A stretch of 55,249 nt of DNA from the NCBI GenBank assembly GCA_023381945.1, contig JAMCQY010000369.1, forward strand, positions 1 to 55,249. The letters are read 5' to 3'. The stretch comes from Deltaproteobacteria bacterium (GTDB lineage: Bacteria > Desulfobacterota > Desulfobaccia > Desulfobaccales > 0-14-0-80-60-11). This document shows, piece after piece, positions 35,511 through 42,840 of this stretch. Made by a program: the position numbers and the translations under genes. The notes under the pieces are model-generated. The model was not told the origin of the DNA and searched no databases. It was given only the letters and a program-made list of their open reading frames with translations. Positions within the stretch are counted from its first letter, which is position 1. Each line of letters starts with the position of its first letter.

Positions 35511-36872
35511 ATGAAACCGGCGATTTTTGCAGAACGCCAAGACCAGATCCACTGCAAGGGCGAGGCGCCTTTTAAGATGGACTGCGACCGGGAATCCCTG
35601 GCCGGGGCGGTGAGCCAGCGAGCCTGCGTCTTCTGCGGCTCCCGGGTGGTGCTCTACCCCATCGCCGACGCCCTGCACCTGGTGCACGGCCCCATCGGCT
35701 GCGCCGCCTACACCTGGGATATCCGGGGCGCCCTGTCATCGGGCCCGGAATTGCATCGCCTGAGCTTCTGCACCGATCTACAGGAATTGGACGTCATTTT
35801 TGGGGCGGAGAATAAGCTTTATAAAGCCCTGACCGAACTCATCCACCGGCACCGGCCCCAGGCCGCCTTTGTTTACTCTACCTGCATTGTGGGGCTCATC
35901 GGCGACGACCTGGAATCGGTCTGCAAGCAGGTCAGCCGGGAGAAGGGCATTCCGGTCCTGCCGGTGCAGTCCGAGGGTTTTAAGGGTAACAAGCGGGCCG
36001 GCTATCACGCCGCCTGTCAGGCGATGTTCCGCCTGGTGGGCACGGGCGATACCAGGGGCATCAGCCCGCAGAGCGTCAACATCCTGGGCGACTTCAACCT
36101 GGCAGGCGAAATCTGGGTCATCCGGGACTATTTGGCCCGCATGGGCGTGGAAGTGGTGGCCAACATCACCGGCGACGGCCGGGTGGCCGATATCCGCCGG
36201 GCCCATGGGGCGGCCCTTAACTTGGTGCAGTGTTCCGGCTCCACCATGGACCTGGCGAAGATGATGGAGGAGGCTTACGGCATTCCTCACCTACGGGTGT
36301 CTTACTTCGGGGTGGAGGACATGGCCGAATCGCTCTATGCCGTGGCCCGCTTTTTTAAGGACCCGGAGATGATGGCGCGCACCCAGGAGCTGGTCCGGGA
36401 AGAACTGGCCAGCCTTTATCCCAAGCTGCGGGAGTTTCAACGGGCTCTGGCCGGCAAAAAAGCGGCCATTTATGTGGGGGGCGCCTTCAAGGCCTTTTCT
36501 CTGGTCAAGGCCTTCCGGCTGCTTAACATGCAGGTGGTCCTGGTGGGCTCCCAAACCGGCACTAAGGAAGATTACCAAGAGCTGCACGACATCACCGACG
36601 AAGGGACCATCATCGTGGACGACTCCAATCCCCTGGAATTGTCGAGCTTCCTGAAGGAAAAGGACGTGGACATCTTTGTGGGCGGGGTCAAGGAACGCCC
36701 CATCGCCTACAAGCTGGGAGTGGGTTTCTGCGACCACAATCACGAACGCAAGGAGTGTCTGGAAGGCTTTGTGGGCATGCTGAATTTCGCCCAGGAGGTC
36801 TATAACACGGTGATGAGCCCGGTTTGGAGATTTGTGCCTCGCAAAGCAATAGCCAGCAATCAAGAATCGTAG
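35511..36872 (+). CDS. nifE: FeMo-cofactor assembly scaffold NifE
   Basis: A 453-residue NifD paralogue that, with NifN, accepts the NifB-made cluster and matures it to FeMo-cofactor. Conserved Cys are in RACVFCGSRVVLYPIADAL, VHGPIGCAAYTWD and YSTCIVGLIGDDL; the cofactor-site Cys is in NLVQCSGSTMDLAK. The His of NifD that binds FeMo-cofactor is absent, as expected of the scaffold. It opens with AERQDQIHCKGE, a usual NifE start. The stop codon TAG is the start of a repeat (GTAGGGGCGCACC). Confidence 0.95.
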   Translation: MKPAIFAERQDQIHCKGEAPFKMDCDRESLAGAVSQRACVFCGSRVVLYPIADALHLVHGPIGCAAYTWDIRGALSSGPELHRLSFCTDLQELDVIFGAENKLYKALTELIHRHRPQAAFVYSTCIVGLIGDDLESVCKQVSREKGIPVLPVQSEGFKGNKRAGYHAACQAMFRLVGTGDTRGISPQSVNILGDFNLAGEIWVIRDYLARMGVEVVANITGDGRVADIRRAHGAALNLVQCSGSTMDLAKMMEEAYGIPHLRVSYFGVEDMAESLYAVARFFKDPEMMARTQELVREELASLYPKLREFQRALAGKKAAIYVGGAFKAFSLVKAFRLLNMQVVLVGSQTGTKEDYQELHDITDEGTIIVDDSNPLELSSFLKEKDVDIFVGGVKERPIAYKLGVGFCDHNHERKECLEGFVGMLNFAQEVYNTVMSPVWRFVPRKAIASNQES

Positions 36873-36926
36873 GGGCGCACCTGCGTGTGCGCCCTCATTA
36901 GGGCGGACACCTAGGTCCGCCCCTAC
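36869..36926. repeat. GTAGGGGCG palindrome between nifE and nifN
   Basis: Outer arms GTAGGGGCG and CGCCCCTAC, inner palindromes GGCGCACCTGCGTGTGCGCC and GGGCGGACACCTAGGTCCGC. Near-copies at 39773-39832 and 53260-53318. The nifE stop codon (36870-36872) lies inside. Confidence 0.8.
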
Positions 36927-36938
36927 AAGGAAACAGCC

Positions 36939-38303
36939 ATGAATAGCGGCAAAAACCTAAACACGGCATACGTCTCGACCACCAACGCCTGCAAGCTCTG
37001 CAAGCCCCTGGGCGCCTGCCTGGCCTTCCGGGGCGTGGAGGGGGCAGTGCCTTTTCTCCACGGCTCCCAGGGCTGTGCCACTTATATGCGCCGCTACATC
37101 ATCAGCCATTTCCGGGAGCCCATGGATATCGCCTCCTCCTCTTTGGGGGAGAAGCAGGCGGTTTATGGCGGTGGGGCCAATCTGAAGCAGGGCCTGGGCA
37201 ACGTCATGAGCAAATACGGAGCCCGCCTCATCGGGGTGGCCACCACCTGCCTGACCGAAACCATCGGGGACGATGTGCCCGGGCTGGTGCGGGAATTCCG
37301 CCAGGAGGCTGATGCGGACTCGCCGGAGATCGTGACGGTTTCCACCCCCAGCTACGCCGGCACGCATATGGAAGGATTCCACGCCGCGGTCAAGGCCCTG
37401 GTGGCGCAATTGGCCCAACCGGGGGAACCCACGGAGGCCGTCAACCTGTTTCCTGGTTTCGTGTCGCCGGTGGATATCCGCTACCTGCGGGAAATTCTGG
37501 CGGATTTCCATTTGCCCGGCATTATCCTTCCGGACCTCTCCGAAACCCTGGACGCCCCGGCGCAACTGGATTATGAGAAGATCCCGGCGGGTGGCACGCC
37601 TTTGGCTGAGCTCAAGGCTATGGGGCGCTCCCGGGCCAGCCTCGAATTTGGCCGCACCCTGAGCGGACAAGAAACCGCCGGGCGCTGGCTGGAAGAGCGT
37701 TTCGAAGTTCCCAGGCATTCACTGGGCATGCCCATCGGCCTCAGGGAAACCGACCGGTTCTTTAAAGTCCTGGAAGAAATCTCCGATAGCTCCACCCCAC
37801 CCCGGCATGCCCTGGAGCGGGGACGCCTCCTCGACGCCTATGTGGATGGCCACAAGTATATCTTCAACCAGCGGGCGGTGGTTTACGGCGAAGAGGATTT
37901 GGTGGTGGGCCTGACCGCCTTTCTGGCCGAGATTGGGATCAAGCCGGTGCTCTGTGCCTCGGGCGGCAAGAGCGGCCACTTCGAGGAAGCCCTCAACGCG
38001 GTGATTGGCGACCTCCTGCCAGAGCCGCCGCGGGTATTGGAGGGCGCGGATTTTTACGAGATCGAGTCGGCCGCCGAAGACCTGGCTCCGGACCTGTTCA
38101 TCGGCCACAGCAAGGGCTACAAGATGGCCCGGCGCTTCCAGGCCCCCTTAATCCGGGTGGGATTCCCCATCCATGACCGCTTCGGGGGCCAGAGGATTCT
38201 CCATCTGGGCTATCGCGGCGCCCAAGAACTGTTAGACAGGATGGTCAATGCCGTCATCGAACGGCAGCAAGAGACCTCCAAGGTCGGTTACGGCTACATA
38301 TAA
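36939..38303 (+). CDS. nifN: FeMo-cofactor assembly scaffold NifN
   Basis: A 454-residue NifK paralogue, partner of NifE. It has STTNACKLCKPLGACLAF, HGSQGCATYMRRYI and ATTCLTETIGDDVPGL in the P-cluster-like positions, the STPSYAGTHMEGF motif, and GLRETDRFFKVLEEIS, all normal for NifN. No nifX gene follows as a separate gene; a NifX-like domain is fused to NifB instead. The TAA stop runs into the AAGTTTCGAGTTTC repeat. Confidence 0.95.
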   Translation: MNSGKNLNTAYVSTTNACKLCKPLGACLAFRGVEGAVPFLHGSQGCATYMRRYIISHFREPMDIASSSLGEKQAVYGGGANLKQGLGNVMSKYGARLIGVATTCLTETIGDDVPGLVREFRQEADADSPEIVTVSTPSYAGTHMEGFHAAVKALVAQLAQPGEPTEAVNLFPGFVSPVDIRYLREILADFHLPGIILPDLSETLDAPAQLDYEKIPAGGTPLAELKAMGRSRASLEFGRTLSGQETAGRWLEERFEVPRHSLGMPIGLRETDRFFKVLEEISDSSTPPRHALERGRLLDAYVDGHKYIFNQRAVVYGEEDLVVGLTAFLAEIGIKPVLCASGGKSGHFEEALNAVIGDLLPEPPRVLEGADFYEIESAAEDLAPDLFIGHSKGYKMARRFQAPLIRVGFPIHDRFGGQRILHLGYRGAQELLDRMVNAVIERQQETSKVGYGYI

Positions 38304-38374
38304 GTTTCGAGTTTCAAGTTTCAAGTTTCGAGATTGAGCGGGCCTTTAACTCAGAACTCGAAACTTGAAACTCA
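38301..38374. repeat. TTTCGAGTTTCAAG inverted repeat between nifN and nifB
   Basis: Left arm AAGTTTCGAGTTTCAAGTTT, right arm ending GAACTCGAAACTTGAAACTC. It can form a long AT-rich hairpin. A fragment of similar text occurs at 45411-45434. Confidence 0.75.
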
Positions 38375-38386
38375 AGGAATACTACC

Positions 38387-39652
38387 ATGATAAACCTCGA
38401 TATTCATCCCTGCTTCAATGCCAAGGTTAAGGGCCGATTCGGCCGGGTGCATCTGCCGGTGGCCCCAAAGTGCAATATTCTCTGCAATTACTGCAACCGG
38501 AAATTTGACTGTGTTAACGAGTCCCGGCCGGGAGTGAGCAGCGCGGTCTTGTCGCCGGCCCAGGCCATCGCTTATCTTACGCGGGTCCTGGAGGCTGAGC
38601 CTCGCATCACCGTGGCCGGCATTGCCGGTCCGGGGGACCCCTTCGCCAATCCGAAAGAGACCATGGAGACCCTGCGCCTGATTCGCCAGCGGTTCCCGGA
38701 ACTCCTGCTCTGCCTGGCCAGCAACGGCCTGGGGATCACTCCCTATCTGGACGAACTGGCCGAACTTGAGGTTTCCCACGTGACCATTACCGTCAACGCC
38801 GTGGACCCGGAAATCGGCGCCAGGATCTACAGCTGGGTCCGGGACGGCAAAGTGATCTACCGCGGCCGCCAGGCTGCCGAAGTACTGCTGGCCCGGCAAC
38901 TCGAAGCCATCCGCGGCCTCAAGGCCAAGGGCATCGTGGTCAAGATCAATACCATCATTATCCCCGGCGTCAACGATCACCATGTGGAAGCAGTGGCCCG
39001 CAAGATGAAAGAATTGGGAGTGGACCTGCTCAACTGCATGCCGGTCTATCCCAACGCGGACACCCCTTTCGGGGAGATTCCCGAGCCGGAGCCGGCCTCG
39101 ATGGCCGCGATTCAGGCAGCAGCCGAGGAATTCCTGCCACAGATGCGTCACTGCACTCGCTGCCGGGCCGATGCCGTGGGCTTGCTTACCGCGGACCGGA
39201 CCGAGGAATTCCGCGGTTGTCTCTCCGCCTGCGCCCAATTGGCGCCTCCCCTGGACGCCTCCCGGCCTTATGTGGCCGTGGCCAGCCGGGAAGGGGTGCT
39301 GGTCAATCTGCATCTGGGAGAGGCCGATTTCTTTCAGATATGGGGTCCGGAAGGCGATGGTTTCCGGCTGGTGCAGGAACGCTCGGCGCCGCCGGCGGGC
39401 GGCGGCGATCAGCGCTGGTGGGCCATGGCGGAGGTCCTGAAAGATTGCCGGGCAGTGCTAATCAGCGCCCTGGGCGAGACTCCGGCGGCCATCCTGAGCG
39501 ACGCCGGCGTGGTCCCGGTGGAAATGAGCGGCTTTATCGCAGATGGTCTGAGCCGCATCTACTCCGGCGAGCCGCTCGCTTCCCTAAAAGGCCGTAAAGG
39601 CGGCCTGGCCCGCGCTTGCAGCGGCAAAGGAATGGGAAAGGGGTGCATATAA
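38387..39652 (+). CDS. nifB: FeMo-cofactor core synthase NifB with NifX-like C-terminal domain
   Basis: Radical-SAM enzyme of 421 residues that fuses two [4Fe-4S] units with a carbide to make NifB-co. The SAM cluster motif CNILCNYC is at C29, C33 and C36, followed by NRKFDCVNESRPG. ELGVDLLNCMPVYPN and MRHCTRCRADAVGLL carry further cluster Cys. From about residue 285 a NifX/NafY-type domain follows (VAVASREGVLVNLHLGEAD), the common two-domain form. It closes the visible operon. No nifV, nifU or nifS lies within the window. Confidence 0.96.
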   Translation: MINLDIHPCFNAKVKGRFGRVHLPVAPKCNILCNYCNRKFDCVNESRPGVSSAVLSPAQAIAYLTRVLEAEPRITVAGIAGPGDPFANPKETMETLRLIRQRFPELLLCLASNGLGITPYLDELAELEVSHVTITVNAVDPEIGARIYSWVRDGKVIYRGRQAAEVLLARQLEAIRGLKAKGIVVKINTIIIPGVNDHHVEAVARKMKELGVDLLNCMPVYPNADTPFGEIPEPEPASMAAIQAAAEEFLPQMRHCTRCRADAVGLLTADRTEEFRGCLSACAQLAPPLDASRPYVAVASREGVLVNLHLGEADFFQIWGPEGDGFRLVQERSAPPAGGGDQRWWAMAEVLKDCRAVLISALGETPAAILSDAGVVPVEMSGFIADGLSRIYSGEPLASLKGRKGGLARACSGKGMGKGCI

Positions 39653-39745
39653 TCCGGGAACTTTTCAAATAAACCGGAAATTTTTGTGGGTGGGTTTCAA
39701 CCCCGCCCCCCTTGTATATTAACAGAGTATTCCAGACACATGTCT

Positions 39746-39872
39746 TATAGCGATTGCCAAAAATAATTTCTTGTAGGGGCGCACCCGCGTGTGGGCCCTC
39801 CTGCGGGCGGACACATGGGTCCGCCCCTACAATCCATCGGGTTATCGGAAAAAACTTTTGGCAAACGCTATA
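39746..39872. mobile_element. MITE-like element with TATA at both ends
   Basis: TATAGCGATTGCCAAAA (39746-39762) and TTTTGGCAAACGCTATA (39856-39872) are inverted with one mismatch. The outermost TATA on each side may be a 4-bp target duplication. The interior is a GTAGGGGCG palindrome (39773-39832). It has no coding capacity. It lies in the 365-base gap after nifB, where I see no gene except the doubtful frame noted in the findings (ATG 39894). A GGTGGGTTTCAACCCCGCC palindrome also lies near 39692. Confidence 0.65.
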
Positions 39873-40017
39873 GTTTCCCCTGGAGGTGATAAGATGTGTG
39901 CCCTGAATCAGGAAGCTTTCAGCCCCTGGGCGGGCCAATGGGCCTGCCCAGGGGGCCAACGGATGGAGGCTTTCATGGACGAAGACTCTCTATTTACATC
40001 AGGCTTGCGAGCCTATG

Positions 40018-40806
40018 TCAATGCTTGTTCGGCCGTTCTGACAGCAAGTCCTTTAGAAGATCTATGGCAAGATCAGTCGATGATGTCCACTTATAGCCAT
40101 CAGAGGCCTCATCTTTCCAAGAGGGGCGCGCTTCGGGGTGTGGTCCGCAGACGGCGAGCTTGCCCTTGCCGTATGAGCTCATGAGGGCAGCGATGCTGCC
40201 ATCCTCATAGTTGGCGATGACTTTCACATTTTCCGGGTGGTTAATGAGTTGGAAACTGGGGCCTGCCTTGAAGTACATGAATCGGAGGTTCCCCTGCCAG
40301 TTGACCGGGATGATTCGGGCGGCAAAGTCGCCCCGGTAAACCTTGGTTGCCGCGGGAATGAGGCCCAAGCCTTTAACCCTGGCATTGCCTTCGTTCCACC
40401 CGGTGGAGGCCGCGAAGCCGCCCCCGCAGAGCCCCAAGTAGCGCCCCCCGTTGTGCAAATAGCCTTTCAAGGTTTCCGTGACTTTCGGCGTGAAGGCTTT
40501 TAACAGAGGGTGAAGATCGTCCTCGGTGCCGCCAATTATGAAGACCGCCGCATTGTTGAGCAAATTTGGCAATTCCCCCACATTGGAGATGAACCTGACT
40601 TTGAGGCCGGCACTGGTTGCGATGGCTGCGGCGGCCTCGGGACAATCCTCGGCGGAAACAGGCCCGTTATAGATCAAAGCATATTTTCCTGTTGCCAAAT
40701 TGCCCTGGACTGGCGCACTGAAGCATGGGCCGGCCCAGGCGAAGCACATACTGAGTGAAATAATGACACAGAGAAGGACCGCGGTGGTTCTGCTGATGAG
40801 ATTCAT
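40018..40806 (-). CDS. Exported BPL_N / glutamine-amidotransferase-like protein
   Basis: A 262-residue protein. A signal peptide (residues 1-31, AVLLCVIISLSMCFAWAG) is followed by a class I amidotransferase-like fold as found in the N-terminal domain of eukaryotic biotin-protein ligase. YALIYNGPVSAEDCPEAAAA opens it, FIIGGTEDDL leads to the nucleophile elbow GGRYLGLCGGGFAAS (Cys at the elbow), and YGKGKLAVCGPHPEARPSW closes it. Such exported BPL_N proteins have no settled function. Neighbours give no operon clue; it points away from nifB and precedes the tilS fragments by about 70 bases. Confidence 0.8.
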   Translation of the reverse strand: MNLISRTTAVLLCVIISLSMCFAWAGPCFSAPVQGNLATGKYALIYNGPVSAEDCPEAAAAIATSAGLKVRFISNVGELPNLLNNAAVFIIGGTEDDLHPLLKAFTPKVTETLKGYLHNGGRYLGLCGGGFAASTGWNEGNARVKGLGLIPAATKVYRGDFAARIIPVNWQGNLRFMYFKAGPSFQLINHPENVKVIANYEDGSIAALMSSYGKGKLAVCGPHPEARPSWKDEASDGYKWTSSTDLAIDLLKDLLSERPNKH

Positions 40807-40879
40807 TTTCTACCAACCTTTGATTTGAGATTTTTCGATAAGCTGGCCAGCGTGAGCGGCATCGTAGGAGAACCTACTC

Positions 40880-41209
40880 TTAAGTTTGTCCACTGCCGCA
40901 GGCCAGGAGCAGTTCCCATAGGCGCCGGGTTTCGGCCCGGGTGGGGCTGAGCTCGATGGTCAGGCGGCTGCGGCTGGCCTTGGTCAATTTCACCGGGTCA
41001 GCCAGGCGCACGCCGGCCACCCAGACAATTTGGCCGCGGCTGACCGCCAGGGGAATGTAGGGCCGCAGCCAGCGGGGGATTTTGGCATCCACCAGGAAGT
41101 CCTGAAGTTTTTTGGGTCCCGGTGCGCCCAGGGGCCAGAAGCGGTCGCCAGCCCGGAAATAACGGACTTGGAGCGGGAAGCTGAGCTGCTCCGGATCAAT
41201 TATGGCCAC
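40880..41209 (-). CDS. tilS: tilS, C-terminal part after an in-frame TGA
   Basis: Encodes the C-terminal tRNA-binding domain of tRNA(Ile)-lysidine synthase: PLQVRYFRAGDRFWPLGAPG, KKLQDFLVDAKIPRWLRPYI and GQIVWVAGVRLADP are standard TilS text. It lies in the same reading frame as the N-terminal part (41240-42361), separated only by the TGA at 41240-41242 and nine further sense codons. A GTG at 41207-41209 could restart translation, but no good ribosome site precedes it. Whether the two parts are made as one protein, as two, or not at all cannot be read from the sequence. Confidence 0.8.
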   Translation of the reverse strand: MAIIDPEQLSFPLQVRYFRAGDRFWPLGAPGPKKLQDFLVDAKIPRWLRPYIPLAVSRGQIVWVAGVRLADPVKLTKASRSRLTIELSPTRAETRRLWELLLACGSGQT

Positions 41210-41239
41210 TTGGGGTTCCGGAGAAACCCTGGGAAAACC

Positions 41240-42361
41240 TCATCCCAAGGTCCAGCGCCAACCCGTGGGCGACTCCACTTGACATGGAGGCCCTGGCAGC
41301 AGGGTGGCCTCGCCGGCGGGTGGCGGCGGCAGGCGGCGGAAAAGGTGGAGTTCGGAACCGGCCCGGGCAACTTGCGCCTCGCCCAGGGAGACGAGGCCGC
41401 CACTCTGTTCACCAAAGGCCAGGTCCAGGAGCGCGCTGGTTTGCGCGGCTGAGATAATCGGCTCATCAGTAAGGCGGCCCAGGATGGCCCGAAGGAGGCG
41501 CGGTTGCCAGCCGTGGTCCAGGGTGCGGAACCGGCGCAAGTCCACGATCCAAAAATCCGGGGCGGGCGACCGGGTCACCAGGTCCAGGAGGCGCTCGGCT
41601 TCCAAAGCCAGGAGGCGCTCTTCCTCCTGCAGGAGGGCCTGGGTGCGCCAGACGGCGCACTTAAGGCGGGGGTTGTAGAGTCGGTGCAATTCCGGCAGCA
41701 GGTCCAAACGGATGCGGTTGCGCAGGTAGGCGCGGCTCTGGTTGCTGAGGTCGAGGCGGTAAGGAAGGTTTTGCCGGTCCAGCCAGGCCAGCAAGGCGGC
41801 TTTGCCTACCGCCAGCAGGGGGCGCACCGCGCCCTCCGGGGTGGCGGGCCGCATGCCCTTCAGGCCTTCGGGGCCGGCGCCCCGGAGCAAACGGAGAAAA
41901 AAGAGCTCCACCTGGTCGTCGGCGGTATGGGCCAGGGCCAGTTTGTCATAGCCCTGGACCCGGCAGATTGACCTGAGAAAGTCGAGGCGTAATTTTCGAG
42001 CCGCCATCTGTACTGAAATCTTTTGCCGCCGGGCCAGTTCCTTGACGTCCCCCCGCCCCGGGTGGAAAGGCAGGCCGAGATCTTTGGCCAGGCCCTCCAC
42101 AAAGGCGGCATCCTCTGCGGATTCTCGTCCCCGCAGCGTATGGTCGAAATGCCCCACCGCCAGTTCCAGCCCCAGCTCCCGGCGCCAGCCGGCCAACAGA
42201 TGCAGCAGAGCCACGGAGTCGGGACCGCCGGACACCGCCACCAGGACACCATCACCCGGCTCAAACAGATCCTCCCGCCGCACGAAGCTAAGCACCCAAT
42301 CGGGTAGCCGGGCAGGATCGGCCTGGAACAGGGGTTTGATCAGGCGGCCGGAGTGGGGCAA
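41240..42361 (-). CDS. tilS: tRNA(Ile)-lysidine synthase TilS, N-terminal part ended by TGA
   Basis: TilS converts the wobble C of tRNA(Ile)(CAU) to lysidine, normally essential. This 373-residue part has the PP-loop SGGPDS (44-49), the HFDHTLRG motif, LALAHTADDQVELFFLRLLRGAG with the catalytic residues, and RNRIRLDLLPEL. It ends at TGWRWTLG-stop, where homologues continue. The frame resumes without shift through GFPRVSPEPQ into the C-terminal domain, giving about 492 residues if the TGA were read through. The catalytic core alone may be stable. The start overlaps the response-regulator gene by 22 bases. Confidence 0.85.
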   Translation of the reverse strand: MPHSGRLIKPLFQADPARLPDWVLSFVRREDLFEPGDGVLVAVSGGPDSVALLHLLAGWRRELGLELAVGHFDHTLRGRESAEDAAFVEGLAKDLGLPFHPGRGDVKELARRQKISVQMAARKLRLDFLRSICRVQGYDKLALAHTADDQVELFFLRLLRGAGPEGLKGMRPATPEGAVRPLLAVGKAALLAWLDRQNLPYRLDLSNQSRAYLRNRIRLDLLPELHRLYNPRLKCAVWRTQALLQEEERLLALEAERLLDLVTRSPAPDFWIVDLRRFRTLDHGWQPRLLRAILGRLTDEPIISAAQTSALLDLAFGEQSGGLVSLGEAQVARAGSELHLFRRLPPPPAGEATLLPGPPCQVESPTGWRWTLG

Positions 42362-42723
42362 AGTTGGGCGATAACCTCGAGGATGGCGTCCTTGGAGAAA
42401 GGTTTGGCCAGAAAATGGTCCACCAGGGGGTCCTGGCCGGCCAGATCATTGAGATCGGGCGGCTCTGAAGAGATCATGACGATGCGGCACTCCGGGTACA
42501 TCTCTTTGAGGCGCCGAGCCACTTCCAAGCCGTTCAGGGCAGGAAGATGGAAATCGACCACGGCCACCTGGCAGCCGGGTGGATCATCCAGGCTGCCGAT
42601 TTCCGGGTCGAACATGGCCGCGGTGGTGACCCGGTAGCCCGCTCGACGCAGGATAGCCCCAAGGGCCTCCCGGGTCCAGGGGTCGTCGTCAATCACCAGA
42701 ATTGAGGGGCGCATGCCGGTCAT
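42340..42723 (-). CDS. Stand-alone response-regulator receiver domain
   Basis: A 127-residue receiver. ILVIDDDPW gives the acidic pocket, D57 in VAVVDFHLPALNG is the phosphoacceptor, and HFLAKPFSKD has the conserved Lys-Pro. No output domain. The ATG at 42723 has AGGTGG about ten bases upstream and is chosen over a TTG at 42753. It follows the histidine kinase gene (42841-44640) by 117 bases and is probably its partner; the gap holds a GGCTGGAAGGCC palindrome (near 42793). Confidence 0.88.
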   Translation of the reverse strand: MTGMRPSILVIDDDPWTREALGAILRRAGYRVTTAAMFDPEIGSLDDPPGCQVAVVDFHLPALNGLEVARRLKEMYPECRIVMISSEPPDLNDLAGQDPLVDHFLAKPFSKDAILEVIAQLCPTPAA

Positions 42724-42840
42724 GGTTTCGAGGCCACCTATCACAAATATCAATTAAAGCCAGCTGGTTGCCGAAAAATCTTTCGAGCCCAGGCTGGAAG
42801 GCCTGTGCCACTGTCAGGGCGGATCTCTCAACCCGCGTCT

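Noticed and set aside
39653..39700. An intrinsic terminator right after nifB
   Set aside because: The only candidate stem (TCCGG/CCGGA) has five pairs and a 16-base loop, too weak to call.
36869..39832. A CRISPR array, suggested by recurring GTAGGGGCG palindromes
   Set aside because: Copies are single, dispersed, of variable length and lack regular spacing or unique spacers; no cas gene is in the window.
41240..41242. Selenocysteine at the tilS TGA
   Set aside because: The site falls in a non-conserved linker of TilS and no convincing SECIS-like hairpin was seen just downstream.
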